NCBI GenBank assembly: GCA_035629175.1
Contig: DASPIL010000076.1
Location: forward strand, 104,642 to 168,641
Source: Verrucomicrobiia bacterium
Lineage (GTDB): Bacteria; Verrucomicrobiota; Verrucomicrobiia; Limisphaerales; DASXHY01
Direction: 5' to 3'
DNA: 64,000 bases
The notes beneath the pieces were generated by a model that saw only the letters and a list, made by a program, of their open reading frames with translations, was not told where the DNA came from and searched no databases. Every line of letters begins with the position of its first letter. Positions within the stretch are counted from its first letter, which is position 1. A program made the translations under genes and the position numbers. Below are positions 27,394 through 36,834 of this stretch, in pieces.

Positions 27394-28825
27394 GGTGTTG
27401 ATCATTGAAGATGACCGGAACATCGCGACGGGCCTGCAAAAGGCTTTCCGCGCGAATGGGTATGATGTCTCGTTGCAGCACCGGGGCGACGATGGCCTTG
27501 CGGCAGCGATAGCCGATCGCGTCGACGTGGTGATCACCGACTTGAAGATGCCCGGTCTCGACGGACTTGAGCTCGTGCGCCAGTTGCACGCTGCCAAGCC
27601 GAAGTTGCCGATCCTGCTGATCACTGCTCACGGAACCACGGAGACGGCCATTGAAGCAACCAAGTGGGGAGCGTTTGATTATGTGCCGAAGCCGTTTGAC
27701 GTCGAGGAGCTTTTGGACCTCACGGCGAAGGCGCTCGAGAGCAGCCGATTGATGTCGGAGCCGATTGAGATGGGAGACACCGAATCGCCGCGCATGTCGA
27801 TCGTCGGCAAGAGCCGGGCGATGCAGATGATTTACAAGGAGATTGGCAGGATAGCGGCTGCGTCTGCGACCGTTCTGATTCGGGGCGAGACAGGAACCGG
27901 CAAGGAGTTGATTGCACGCGCGATTTACCAGCACAGTGATCGCTCCTCGGCTCCGTTTATTGCGATCAATTGTGCCGCGATCCCGGAGAACCTGCTGGAG
28001 AGCGAGTTGTTCGGCCACGAACGCGGCGCGTTCACGGGAGCGGATGCCCGCCGCATTGGGCGTTTCGAGCAAGCGAATGGTGGCACGTTGTTTCTTGATG
28101 AAATCGGGGACATGAACGCCAACCTCCAGGTGAAATTGCTTCGGGTCCTGCAGGACCAGAAGATTCAGCGGCTTGGGGGGAAGGAGACCGTTGCTATTGA
28201 CGTGCGAATCATTGCGGCGACCCATCGCGATCTGGAGGAAGCCATTGCTGAGCGGGCGTTCCGTGAAGACCTGTTCTACCGGCTGAGCGTGGTGACCATC
28301 AATCTTCCGCCGCTCCATCAGCGCGCTGAAGACATTCCCGACATGGTTCGTTACTTCCTCCGCCGGTACGGGCCTGAGGCGGGAGTTGGCTCACCATCGA
28401 TTACTCCCGAAGCAATCGCATACCTGCAGAAGCAGCCGTGGCCCGGGAACGTTCGTGAGCTCGAGAATACTGTGCGCAAGGCGCTGTTGATCGCACGCGA
28501 ATACACGATCGGGCTTGAACATGTGAAAGACATCCTGGAGAAGAATCCGATGCCGAACAGCCCGCTGCATCAGACGCACCTCGCGTATGTGACGCAGCTG
28601 ATGGATCGAGTGGAGCGAGGTGAAGTTCAGGAGGCGTTTTCCGTCATGTTGCGCGACCTTGAGCCGCAACTGTACGCCCAGGCGATCGCTCGGGCGAACG
28701 GCAATCTGACGAAGGCGGCGCAGTGGCTTGGGGTCACACGGCTGAAAATGCGTGAGAAGCTCAAGGAGTTTGGCCTCCACCCGCAGCACGGGGGCGGTAG
28801 CGGGCCTGACGAGCCGGCGTTGTGA
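27377..28825 (+). CDS. NtrC-family sigma-54-dependent response regulator
   Basis: The 482-residue protein has a receiver domain with phosphoacceptor Asp55 (VVITDLKMPG), an AAA+ domain with Walker A GETGTGKE near residue 170, the sigma-54 contact loop GAFTGA near residue 216, Walker B GGTLFLDEIGDM, and a C-terminal Fis-type helix-turn-helix (AIARANGNLTKAAQWLGVTRLKMREKL). It activates RNA polymerase carrying sigma-54. It overlaps the kinase gene by 17 bases. A sigma-54-like promoter and a palindrome stand upstream of this operon, suggesting autoregulation. The nitric oxide reductase gene follows 167 bases later and is a possible target. Confidence 0.95.
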   Translation: MKTNSKVLIIEDDRNIATGLQKAFRANGYDVSLQHRGDDGLAAAIADRVDVVITDLKMPGLDGLELVRQLHAAKPKLPILLITAHGTTETAIEATKWGAFDYVPKPFDVEELLDLTAKALESSRLMSEPIEMGDTESPRMSIVGKSRAMQMIYKEIGRIAAASATVLIRGETGTGKELIARAIYQHSDRSSAPFIAINCAAIPENLLESELFGHERGAFTGADARRIGRFEQANGGTLFLDEIGDMNANLQVKLLRVLQDQKIQRLGGKETVAIDVRIIAATHRDLEEAIAERAFREDLFYRLSVVTINLPPLHQRAEDIPDMVRYFLRRYGPEAGVGSPSITPEAIAYLQKQPWPGNVRELENTVRKALLIAREYTIGLEHVKDILEKNPMPNSPLHQTHLAYVTQLMDRVERGEVQEAFSVMLRDLEPQLYAQAIARANGNLTKAAQWLGVTRLKMREKLKEFGLHPQHGGGSGPDEPAL

Positions 28826-28939
28826 GATTCCTCACAGCAGGAACATCGCCCCTGCGGCTGCGGCGAGGTCGGTTTGATCGGTAAGGTCTCTGAGGGATTC
28901 GGGTTTTTACCTACTATTCACGGGTGCAGTCCATGCAAC

Positions 28940-28956
28940 GATGAAAAAGATTCATC
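28940..28956. promoter_or_regulatory. inverted repeat upstream of nitric oxide reductase gene
   Basis: GATGAA-AAAGA-TTCATC has perfect 6-base arms and lies 36-53 bases before the NOR start. It could be an operator for a nitric-oxide or redox regulator, but it matches no known consensus well. A half-site TTGAT lies further upstream near 28873. Confidence 0.3.
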
Positions 28957-28992
28957 AATCCTCCTGCAGGAGCAGCACGATCGAACGCCGTT

Positions 28993-31290
28993 ATGAAATA
29001 CCGAAAGCTTTGGATCTCACTGGCCGCCGTAATCATTGGGTCTTTGGCCGTGCTTGGTTATTACGGCTGGGAATTATACCAGGTGGCGCCTCCGATCCCA
29101 AAGCGCGTTGTCACAGCCAGCGGGAATGTTGTTTTCACCGAGAAGCAGATCCGCGACGGGCAGAACGTCTGGCAATCGATGGGAGGCCAGGAGGTTGGCA
29201 GTGTGTGGGGCCACGGTGCCTATGTCGCGCCCGATTGGTCGGCTGATTGGTTGCATCGCGAGCTTGTCTGGATTCTCAATCACTGGGGTCAAGCCGAGTT
29301 CAGCAGGAACTACGAGGAACTCGATGCGCCGACACGAGCATCATTTCGTGAACGGCTGAAGCAGGAGGTGCGGCGCAATACCTACGATCCCAAGACGGGC
29401 GACATTGTGGTTTCAGACCTGCGGGCGCGTGCGATAGCCGACGTTGCGAAACACTACACTGCTTTGTTCGGCGATGACCCGGAGCTTGAGAAGCTGCGGG
29501 ACGCGTATGCAATTCCGGCGAACTCTGTTCCAGACCCTGAACGCCGTGCCGCAATGAATGCGTTCTTCTTTTGGTCGTCGTGGGCCTGCGCCACGGAGCG
29601 CCCAGGACAGGCAATCACTTACACCCACAATTGGCCCGGCGAGGACCTGATCGATAATCGTCCGACGGGCGACATCGTCGTGTGGTCGGTTGTGAGTTTC
29701 GTGTTGCTCCTGGCCGGCGTGGGTGCGCTGGCGTGGTACTTCGCGGTCCAGCGGCATCGCGAGGAAGAGGAAAGTGACGGAGAATCAATCCCGGAGGAGG
29801 ATCCGCTCCGTTCGCTTGATCCTACGCCGTCGATGCGCGCGACCCTCAAGTATTTCTGGGTCGTGGCGGCGTTGATTGTCGTGCAAGTCCTGCTGGGGGC
29901 GGTCACTGCCCATTATGGTGTTGAGGGATCGGGATTTTACGGCATTCCGCTTGCAGAATGGCTGCCTTACTCCGTGACGAGGACGTGGCACACGCAGCTG
30001 GGGATATTTTGGATTGCTACGGCCTGGCTTGCGACGGGTTTGTTCGTGGCACCTGCTGTTTCGGGATACGAACCAAAGTTTCAGCGTGCCGGGGTCAATT
30101 TCCTGTTTGTCTGCCTCTTGATCATCGTGGCGGGCTCAATGGCCGGTCAGGTCCTGGGGGTGCACCAGAAGCTGTCGTTCAGTGCGAATTTCTGGTTTGG
30201 ACACCAAGGCCTTGAATACGTTGATCTTGGACGTTTCTGGCAGCTGTTCCTTTTTGTGGGGCTGTTCGTTTGGTTGTTCCTGATGGGACGCTCGCTCTGG
30301 CCGGTGTTGCGGAAGCCCGGCGAACATTGGCAGTTGCTGGTACTGTTCTTCATTGCGTCGGCAGCCATCGCTGCGTTCTACGGCGCGGGGTTGATGTGGG
30401 GCCAGCAATCCAATCTGGCTATCATCGAATACTGGCGTTGGTGGGTCGTGCACTTGTGGGTGGAGGGATTCTTCGAAGTATTCGCAACGGTGGTCATCGC
30501 TTTTCTTTTCGTTCGCATGGGACTGCTGCAGACCCGCAGCGCCACGCGCGCTGTGCTCTTCTCAACGGTCATTTTTCTTTCAGGCGGAATGATTGGAACG
30601 TTTCATCACCTTTACTTCAGCGGGACTCCGACCGCGGTGCTCGCGTTGGGTGCCACGTTCAGCGCGATGGAAGTGGTGCCGCTCGTGCTGATTGGGTTCG
30701 AAGCTTATGAAAATCTGACGTTGAGCCGCGCGCGACCCTGGGTTGCGGCCTATAAGTGGCCGATCTACTTTTTTGTTGCCGTCGCTTTCTGGAACCTGGT
30801 TGGCGCGGGATTGTTCGGGTTTTTCATTAATCCGCCAATTGCCCTCTACTACATGCAGGGACTCAACACCACTCCAGTGCATGCCCATACGGCGCTCTTT
30901 GGTGTCTACGGGATGCTCGGCATCGGGCTCATGTTGTTCTGCCAGCGCGGATTGACGAATGATCGCCTTTGGAAAACCGGCCTGCTCTCATTTTCGTTCT
31001 GGTCGATCAATATTGGCCTCGCCTTGATGGTGCTCCTCAGCCTGCTCCCTGTCGGCCTGCTGCAAGCGTGGGCCAGCGTGGAACATGGAATGTGGTACGC
31101 CCGTTCCGCGGAATTCACGCAGACCGGATTGATGGACATCCTGCGCTGGATGCGTGTCGTCGGGGACACGATCTTTGCGATAGGCACCGTGACCCTCGGT
31201 TGGTTTGTGCTGGGCCTAAAAACGGGCTGGTCACTGCAGCCGGGCCACACGTCGGTCAGGATTCCCGCCGACCTGCGCGCGCGCAAGTGA
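28993..31290 (+). CDS. norZ: quinol-dependent nitric oxide reductase (single-subunit)
   Basis: The 765-residue membrane protein reduces two NO to N2O using quinol electrons. The N-terminus has one membrane helix followed by the periplasmic qNOR-specific domain (TEKQIRDGQNVWQSMGGQEVGSVWGHGAYVAPDWSADWLHRE region), then about 12 hydrophobic helices of the heme-copper oxidase type with conserved His residues in TRTWHTQLGIFWIATAWL, WWVVHLWVEG, GTFHHLYFSG and VHAHTALFGVYG. No NorC subunit is present, as expected for the qNOR form. No other denitrification gene lies nearby, so the role is probably NO detoxification. The ATG at 28993 has no strong ribosome-binding site. Confidence 0.95.
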   Translation: MKYRKLWISLAAVIIGSLAVLGYYGWELYQVAPPIPKRVVTASGNVVFTEKQIRDGQNVWQSMGGQEVGSVWGHGAYVAPDWSADWLHRELVWILNHWGQAEFSRNYEELDAPTRASFRERLKQEVRRNTYDPKTGDIVVSDLRARAIADVAKHYTALFGDDPELEKLRDAYAIPANSVPDPERRAAMNAFFFWSSWACATERPGQAITYTHNWPGEDLIDNRPTGDIVVWSVVSFVLLLAGVGALAWYFAVQRHREEEESDGESIPEEDPLRSLDPTPSMRATLKYFWVVAALIVVQVLLGAVTAHYGVEGSGFYGIPLAEWLPYSVTRTWHTQLGIFWIATAWLATGLFVAPAVSGYEPKFQRAGVNFLFVCLLIIVAGSMAGQVLGVHQKLSFSANFWFGHQGLEYVDLGRFWQLFLFVGLFVWLFLMGRSLWPVLRKPGEHWQLLVLFFIASAAIAAFYGAGLMWGQQSNLAIIEYWRWWVVHLWVEGFFEVFATVVIAFLFVRMGLLQTRSATRAVLFSTVIFLSGGMIGTFHHLYFSGTPTAVLALGATFSAMEVVPLVLIGFEAYENLTLSRARPWVAAYKWPIYFFVAVAFWNLVGAGLFGFFINPPIALYYMQGLNTTPVHAHTALFGVYGMLGIGLMLFCQRGLTNDRLWKTGLLSFSFWSINIGLALMVLLSLLPVGLLQAWASVEHGMWYARSAEFTQTGLMDILRWMRVVGDTIFAIGTVTLGWFVLGLKTGWSLQPGHTSVRIPADLRARK

Positions 31291-31325
31291 TGCACCGCAA
31301 CTCATTTTGCGCTGGCGTGGATTCA

Positions 31326-31673
31326 TTAGTGGGGGAGGCCGATGCCGCGGGCGTGTGCGAGGTATTCGCCAATCTCGCGCGGCCCTGCAACGAAGAAGCG
31401 GCCGTTCGCCTGCTGCACCTTCAGATGCGGTGGCAGGTTTCTAGGCTCGGAGCCAACAACAAGCACGGGGCAGCTCTGGTTTTCTTCTCCGAGCAAGGAG
31501 ACGAGTTCCGGGCGCGGACGTTCAAAATCAACCCAGCGGACTTGAATGTCCTTTTTCATGGCCGGATAAAATTCCAGGAGGCCTGCCATCTCCGCGCATC
31601 CAGGGCAGAAGTATGTTTTGCCGCGATCATGAAAACCGGGTTTCAGCAGATACAGCGTGTCTTGTTCTTTCAT
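31326..31673 (-). CDS. DUF3088 family protein
   Basis: From the ATG at 31673 the product is 115 residues beginning MKEQDTLYLLKPGFHDRG, the usual opening of DUF3088. It has the CxxC pair in YFCPGCAEMAGLL, which suggests a thioredoxin-like fold, and SCPVLVVG. An in-frame start at 31763 would add 30 unlikely residues. It converges on the NOR gene with a 35-base gap. Function is unknown. Confidence 0.8.
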   Translation of the reverse strand: MKEQDTLYLLKPGFHDRGKTYFCPGCAEMAGLLEFYPAMKKDIQVRWVDFERPRPELVSLLGEENQSCPVLVVGSEPRNLPPHLKVQQANGRFFVAGPREIGEYLAHARGIGLPH

Positions 31674-31789
31674 AAAATTCGTCAGCGAACGATTACACGT
31701 CGCGAGCCATGCGCGTGGCACAGGTTGCCTGTTCGATCCAGCCGGGCCACATTTACGACGCAAGCTGTCGCTGGAAATGGAGGATATAT

Positions 31790-32579
31790 ATGGACGCGAA
31801 ACTGGAGGCAGTCAAAGGCGCAGGCCGTCCATTGCCGGGCGCGCAGTCCGATTACGATCCGTTGATGGAATTGGTCGGCGACGCAACATTCGTGCTGCTC
31901 GGAGAGGCGACGCATGGGACACACGAGTTCTATCGTGCACGGGCCGACATCACAAAGCGCCTGGTTCAGGAAAAGGGCTCCAATGTCATCGCATGGGAGG
32001 CGGACTGGCCCGATGCCACGAGAATGAGCCGATTTGTTGGCGAAGGCCGCGATGTGGATGTGCACGCCGCACTGGCGGACTTTGAACGGTTTCCAGTCTG
32101 GATGTGGAGAAACCAGGAAATCGCGGATCTATGCGGATGGCTGCGTGATTACAACAGCAGCGGAAAAAAAGGCGGGACGCAGGTGCGAATTTTCGGGCTG
32201 GATCTTTACAGCCTTCATCGTTCGATCGAAGCGGTCCTGCATTACCTCGAGGGATTCGACGCGAAGCCGCAAGGGATGCCCGCCGTCGGTATGAAGCTAT
32301 GAGCGTCTCTTTCATGAATCCGGGCTTGGAGATTTCCTTTTGGTCATGCGTGAAGAACCCCGTCTGTCCGCCGCATTGAATGAAACGATGCTGGAACGTG
32401 CGATCGGCGTGATTTACCGGCCGGAAACAGAACGTGCCAGCCATTATTTTCATGCGCGGCTCAGCGCGCAGTTTGATGCGATCCTGCATTTCGACAAGAC
32501 GACTGCGCTGGAGCCTTTGGAGTCGCGTTCGCAGGCTGAACCGAGCGAATTGCCTGAGACGGATCCCTCAACGTTCTGA
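31790..32579 (+). pseudogene. erythromycin-esterase-like gene with internal deletion and frameshift
   Basis: A GGAGG seven bases before the ATG at 31790 starts a normal N-terminus (MDAKLEAVKGAG... FVLLGEATHGTHEFYRARADI, NVIAWEADWPDATRMSRFV). The frame ends in TGA at 32300. In the next frame the C-terminal part of the same family continues: YERLFHESGLGDFLL, then ERAIGVIYRPETERASHYFHARLSAQFDAI, ending at 32579. The middle of the family (roughly 150-180 residues, including a second catalytic His region) is missing after LHYLEGFD. A single-base shift at about 32290-32296 separates the two parts. The gene is therefore broken. Family members hydrolyse macrolides or have unknown hydrolase roles. Confidence 0.85.
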
Positions 32580-32696
32580 GAAGGCGGTTCATCAAATCAC
32601 GGCGTGCGCCAAAAGTAAGTGTTACCGAAGAATCGCAGCAAGGCGGCACAGCGCGCTTGACTTCCCTCCTCGCGGGGAGCACAACAGCGGCGGGTT

Positions 32697-34157
32697 GTGT
32701 TTTGTTTTCCCGACAGTTCATACGCGGCGTTTCGCCTTCACTGCGGCAGCGTGCCCGCATTCCACGAAGGCAACGAACCTCCACCCGAACGGCTTCTGCA
32801 GGCCGTGTGGCAACATCAACGCGTGCTGCGCGACCAGCTCGTCACGACCACGGGACGGAAAGTGCGCATTCTTCATCCGGGTTTTCTCAATCGCGAAGGC
32901 GGCCCGGATTTTCGCGGTGCCGTGGTGCAGTTCGATGACGAGGCCGCGCGAAGCGGCGACATTGAAATCGATGTCTACCCGCATGGATGGCACGGCCATG
33001 GGCATGATCGGAATCCCGCCTTTAAGAATGTTGTTCTACACGTGATCTGGGATGGAAGTCCCGCACCGGGCGCATCGCTTCCCACGGTTGCCATTGCCAC
33101 ACGCTTGGATGCGCCCTTGAATGAGCTTGGATTCTGGATCACCACCGAAGATATCAATCTGTTGCCGATCGCCTGGCGGGGACGCTGTTGCGCTGCTTTC
33201 GAGGGCCTGGATGAAGTTCAAGTGACGGCGTTGCTGCGTGAAGCTGCAGAGATCCGCTTTCGATCAAAAGCAACCCAGTTCCAGGCGAGGGCGCGACAGG
33301 TCGGTTGGGAGCAATCGTTGTGGGAAGGGATTTTTCGCGCGCTAGGGTACAAACATAATGCTTGGCCGATGCAATGCCTTGCGGAGCATCGGCCACAGTG
33401 GCAACGAACGACCGAATCTGCAGGCGCGTTGCAGGCGAGATTGCTTGGGATCGCCGGGTTGTTGCCCGCCGATTTCACAGGCGTCCGGCAACGCGGTGGC
33501 GAGTTCGTATGCAATGCGTGGCATCAATGGTGGCGTGAGCGGGCAGAGTTTGCGGAGTTCGCCTTGCCGCGCTCCGTGTGGTGCCTATCGGGCCAGCGCC
33601 CCGCCAATCATCCTCAACGCCGCATCGCTCTGGCGTCGCACTGGCTGGCAGCAGGCAATTTGCCCGGGCAACTGGAAGCCTGGTGCGCCGCGGAAATCCA
33701 AGATCGCTATCTTTGTTCCGAATTATTTGCGCGGTTGAATGTTCCGGATGACGCGTTCTGGAACTGGCATTGGACATTGCGGTCGGCCCGGTTGGAACGG
33801 CCGCAAGCGCTTCTCGGGAACGCTCGCCTGACAGATTTGGCAGTGAACGTGATTCTTCCCTGGCTCTGGATCCGCGCTGCAGAAGGACGCAACGAGATGC
33901 TCCAACAACGTCTGGAACATCGATACCATGCATGGCCGGCTTCCGAAGACAATGTCGTGCTTCGCCTCGGCCGCCAGCGCCTGCTCGGGCGAACAGCGCC
34001 AAAATCTCTAAAATCCGCGTCGGAACAGCAGGGACTGATTCAGATCACGCGTGATTTTTGTGATCGATCGAACGCAGCGTGCGAGAACTGTTCCTTTCCT
34101 GAATTTGTAAACGCGCACCTGTCGGCAGGCAAATCTGCAGAACAGCAGACGGCCTGA
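32697..34157 (+). CDS. DUF2851 family protein
   Basis: The 486-residue product matches DUF2851 by LLQAVWQHQRVL, VRILHPGFLNREGGPDFRGAVVQF, SGDIEIDVYPHGWHGHGHDRNPAFKNVVLHVIWDG, and the C-terminal LGRQRLLGRTAPKS and CENCSFPEF. The family is common in Bacteroidota and Verrucomicrobiota and its function is unknown. The start is uncertain: the frame opens at 32697, and an internal start nearer residue 20 is possible. It converges on infC. Confidence 0.85.
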   Translation: MFCFPDSSYAAFRLHCGSVPAFHEGNEPPPERLLQAVWQHQRVLRDQLVTTTGRKVRILHPGFLNREGGPDFRGAVVQFDDEAARSGDIEIDVYPHGWHGHGHDRNPAFKNVVLHVIWDGSPAPGASLPTVAIATRLDAPLNELGFWITTEDINLLPIAWRGRCCAAFEGLDEVQVTALLREAAEIRFRSKATQFQARARQVGWEQSLWEGIFRALGYKHNAWPMQCLAEHRPQWQRTTESAGALQARLLGIAGLLPADFTGVRQRGGEFVCNAWHQWWRERAEFAEFALPRSVWCLSGQRPANHPQRRIALASHWLAAGNLPGQLEAWCAAEIQDRYLCSELFARLNVPDDAFWNWHWTLRSARLERPQALLGNARLTDLAVNVILPWLWIRAAEGRNEMLQQRLEHRYHAWPASEDNVVLRLGRQRLLGRTAPKSLKSASEQQGLIQITRDFCDRSNAACENCSFPEFVNAHLSAGKSAEQQTA

Positions 34158-34197
34158 CTAAGCGATTTTGTTCGTGGCCCGCAACGCCGCGGTACAG

Positions 34198-34953
34198 CTA
34201 CTTGGCGTTAATATGCGCGAACGGGTTGTTTGCGAAGCCAGGTTGCTGACTGCCCTCTCCGCCCTGGGAAGATTTTCCGCGTTCAATCTGCACGGTTTCC
34301 CGCCGCTCAACAGGCTCGGCCGGTTCATCGTCCGATTCGGATTCGGAATCGTCCGCCGCGGTGGCAGGTGAAACAGCGTTCTGGTTTGGATTCTTGGCGC
34401 GTTTATTTCGAGGCAGCGGACTGATCATCACGTTGATCCCCTTGCCAATCAATTTGGGCGGGAAGTCGGGATGCCCATACGGCGCAATCTCCCCCAGGTA
34501 CTTCTTGATCACGTCGAATCCGACTTCAGTGTGGGCCATCTCGCGCCCCCGGAACTTGAGGGTCACCTTGACCTTCATGTCCTCGCAAAGGAAGTCGATG
34601 GAATGGGAAATCTTGACTCCAAGGTCGTGAGGATCAATTCGCGGGCTGAGCTGGACCTCCTTCACCATGCTGGCGTGCTGGTGCTTCTTGGATTCCTTGT
34701 CCTTCTTTGCCTGTTCGTATCGGTATTTTCCGTAATCAACAACCCGGCAGACTGGCGGATTGGCGGTCGGAGCGATTTCGACGAGGTCCACTCCATGAGT
34801 GCGCGCCATGTTGAGCGCATCCGCAAGCGAGAGGATTCCCGCCTGCTTCCCGTCGATGCCAATCACCCTGACTTCGCGGGCACGGATTTTCCCGTTGACC
34901 CTGACGAATGATCCCGAAGAAGAAAAATTACGAGAAGGAAAAGGGCGGCTCAA
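34198..34953 (-). CDS. infC: translation initiation factor IF-3 with C-terminal extension
   Basis: The protein keeps both IF-3 domains: RVNGKIRAREVRVIGIDGKQAGIL with LVEIAPTANPPVCRVVDYGKYRYEQAKK, and EVQLSPRIDPHDLGVKI, GREMAHTEVG. IF-3 binds the 30S subunit and checks start-codon selection. The start is TTG at 34953; no ATG occurs in frame before codon 49 and a GAGG lies 5 bases upstream. About 75 residues follow the normal end, rich in Asp, Glu, Ser and Pro. The usual rpmI-rplT genes are not downstream. A TTGACA (35073-35078, minus strand) with TATTTG 16 bases on may be its promoter. Confidence 0.96.
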   Translation of the reverse strand: MSRPFPSRNFSSSGSFVRVNGKIRAREVRVIGIDGKQAGILSLADALNMARTHGVDLVEIAPTANPPVCRVVDYGKYRYEQAKKDKESKKHQHASMVKEVQLSPRIDPHDLGVKISHSIDFLCEDMKVKVTLKFRGREMAHTEVGFDVIKKYLGEIAPYGHPDFPPKLIGKGINVMISPLPRNKRAKNPNQNAVSPATAADDSESESDDEPAEPVERRETVQIERGKSSQGGEGSQQPGFANNPFAHINAK

Positions 34954-35050
34954 GACACCCTCACCGGTTGAAGCTTATTCATGCAGATTTTTAACAGCCA
35001 TGCTAACAAACTTATGGGCGTAATTAATCATGCGCGTGCTTATGCGCAAG

Positions 35051-35078
35051 CAAATAATCGCCCAAATCCGGCTGTCAA
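35051..35078 (-). promoter_or_regulatory. candidate infC promoter
   Basis: On the minus strand TTGACA (35078-35073) is followed after 16 bases by TATTTG (35056-35051), about 98 bases before the infC start. The -10 match is moderate. Confidence 0.4.
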
Positions 35079-35110
35079 AAAAATGGGGTATAGCCTGTAA
35101 AAACCGGCCC

Positions 35111-36181
35111 TCAGGCGGCTGCTGCGACCACGCCGTTCCGCTTGGCCATGATCGCTTCCACGATCCGCTTGGCGACCTCCGGTTTTTCGGCGAGTGCCTT
35201 CTGAGCGGCATCCTTCCCCTGGCCGATCAGATCCCCGCTGAATTGCAGCCACGCGCCCTTTTTTTCAACCACGCCATGTGAAATTCCCATGTCAAGGATG
35301 CTGCCCTCCTTGTTGATCCCGTGGTTGTAAATGATGTCGAATTCCGCCTCGGCAAACGGGGGCGCGACCTTGTTCTTCACGACCTTGACTTTGACGTGGT
35401 TTCCGATCGCGTTGCCGGCCGCATCCTTGAGCGTGTCCTTGCGGCGGATATCAATGCGAACGCTCGCGTAAAATTTAAGCGCCTTGCCCCCAGGAGTGGT
35501 CTCGGGATTGCCGAACATGACTCCGACTTTTTCGCGCAATTGATTTGTGAACACGCAGGTCGTCTTGGATTTGTTGAGAATGGCCGTGAGCTTGCGCAAT
35601 GCCTGGCTCATCAACCGTGCCTGCATCCCCATGGTTGCCATTCCCATTTCTCCCTCGAGTTCGGCCTTCGGAACGAGGGCCGCCACTGAATCGACCACGA
35701 TGACGTCGAGCGCATTCGAACGTGCCAGGGTTTCGCAAATCGTCAGCGCTTCTTCGCCGGAGTCTGGCTGCGAAACAAGCAGGTCGTCGAGATTCACGCC
35801 AAGCTTCTTCGCATATCCGGGATCCAGCGCGTGCTCGGCGTCGATAAACGCCGCAAGGCCGCCCGCCTTCTGTGCGTTGGCAATGACATGCAGCATCAGC
35901 GTCGTTTTGCCCGAGGATTCCGGCCCAAAAATCTCGATCACGCGGCCGCGCGGAACGCCGCCGACACCGAGGGCCAGGTCCACTGCAAGGGCGCCCGTTG
36001 GGATGACTTCGATCTGCCGCTGTGCCTGCGCGTCGCCCAACCGCATGATGCTGCCTTCACCGTAGGTTTTCGTGATCGTGGAAATGGCGGCGTCGAGGTC
36101 GCGCTGACGCGCAACGGCCAACTTGTTTGCATCTGCATTTTTGGCGTCGGCGGCTGGTTTTTCTGCGGTTTTTGGAGGCAT
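35111..36181 (-). CDS. recA: recombinase RecA
   Basis: From the ATG at 36181 ([19 protein letters not shown]...) the protein has 356 residues. It binds single-stranded DNA, drives strand exchange and stimulates LexA cleavage. Motifs: Walker [12 protein letters not shown], Walker B-region [24 protein letters not shown], loop 2 [30 protein letters not shown]. The N-terminal tail is Ala/Lys-rich. A start at 36223 would lie inside the promoter/operator described next, so 36181 is preferred. The gene is monocistronic between infC and the sigZ gene. Confidence 0.98.
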   Translation of the reverse strand: MPPKTAEKPAADAKNADANKLAVARQRDLDAAISTITKTYGEGSIMRLGDAQAQRQIEVIPTGALAVDLALGVGGVPRGRVIEIFGPESSGKTTLMLHVIANAQKAGGLAAFIDAEHALDPGYAKKLGVNLDDLLVSQPDSGEEALTICETLARSNALDVIVVDSVAALVPKAELEGEMGMATMGMQARLMSQALRKLTAILNKSKTTCVFTNQLREKVGVMFGNPETTPGGKALKFYASVRIDIRRKDTLKDAAGNAIGNHVKVKVVKNKVAPPFAEAEFDIIYNHGINKEGSILDMGISHGVVEKKGAWLQFSGDLIGQGKDAAQKALAEKPEVAKRIVEAIMAKRNGVVAAAA

Positions 36182-36203
36182 AGCGTTGATCTTTCGTTCC
36201 CGG

Positions 36204-36221
36204 GTTGTACCCGGGCACAAC
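36204..36221. promoter_or_regulatory. palindromic operator candidate (LexA-type control) at recA
   Basis: GTTGTACCCGGGCACAAC is a near-perfect 18-base palindrome (one mismatched pair). It starts at the end of the recA -10 box and covers the predicted transcription start, the classical position of a repressor site. Its sequence does not match the enterobacterial or Firmicutes LexA boxes; LexA binding is inferred from context only. Confidence 0.55.
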
Positions 36222-36248
36222 ACTAGAAACTTCCCTTGGGTTCGTCAA
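36220..36248 (-). promoter_or_regulatory. recA promoter
   Basis: On the minus strand TTGACG (36248-36243) and TAGTGT (36225-36220) are separated by 17 bases, 39 bases before the recA ATG. Spacing and -35 match sigma-70 consensus well. Confidence 0.65.
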
Positions 36249-36273
36249 CGATCCGGTGGCAATGGATCAGAAG

Positions 36274-36828
36274 TTACGCACATTCCTCGCACGAGGAACG
36301 CTTTCTCGGCTCGCATCCAATCACTGCTCCACGTCGATCGAATTCAAACGTGCAACATTCATCGAGCATTTTTTTCAGCTGCGCCCGCCCGCGCTGCACG
36401 CGGGATTTAGCGCCCGATAACGAGATCCCAAGGCGGTCAGCGAGCTCCTGCTGTTTGAGGCCTTCAAGTTCAGTGAGAACAACTGCCTCGCGGAACGGTT
36501 CAGGGAGGCTGTAAATCATCCGGCGAAACGCAAGCTTCAGCTCCTCCACTTCGCCGTCAGTCTCCGCACGCTCGGATGGCATGGTCTCAGGCACCTCGAC
36601 TGTTTCCCTGCGCGTTCGGTAGTGGTCGACGACGGCATTTCGCGCGATGAGATAAATCCAGGTCTCGAGCTTTGCAGGGTCCTTCAGCTGATCGAGCCGC
36701 TTTTGAATTCGAAGAAAAACGTCCTGCAGGATGTCCTCCGCCGCAGCCGGGTCGGCCACCCGCGTGCGGATGAACCGGCCCAGCTTCCCGGCGAACTCGT
36801 GCCAGATGTGTTCCATCGTTGCGTTCAT
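36274..36828 (-). CDS. sigZ: SigZ-like RNA polymerase ECF sigma factor
   Basis: The 184-residue protein opens with MEHIWHEFAGKLGRFIRTRV and DILQDVFLRIQKRLDQL, the SigZ pattern, has region 2 (WIYLIARNAVVDHYR) and region 4 (LKQQELADRLGISLSGAKSRVQRGRAQLKKML), and ends in a Cys-rich tail (five Cys in the last 30 residues: CC...C...C..C). The tail may bind metal or arsenite; this is inference. It begins 6 bases after the arsM stop, so the two genes are one operon. Confidence 0.88.
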   Translation of the reverse strand: MNATMEHIWHEFAGKLGRFIRTRVADPAAAEDILQDVFLRIQKRLDQLKDPAKLETWIYLIARNAVVDHYRTRRETVEVPETMPSERAETDGEVEELKLAFRRMIYSLPEPFREAVVLTELEGLKQQELADRLGISLSGAKSRVQRGRAQLKKMLDECCTFEFDRRGAVIGCEPRKRSSCEECA

Positions 36829-36834
36829 GAACGT

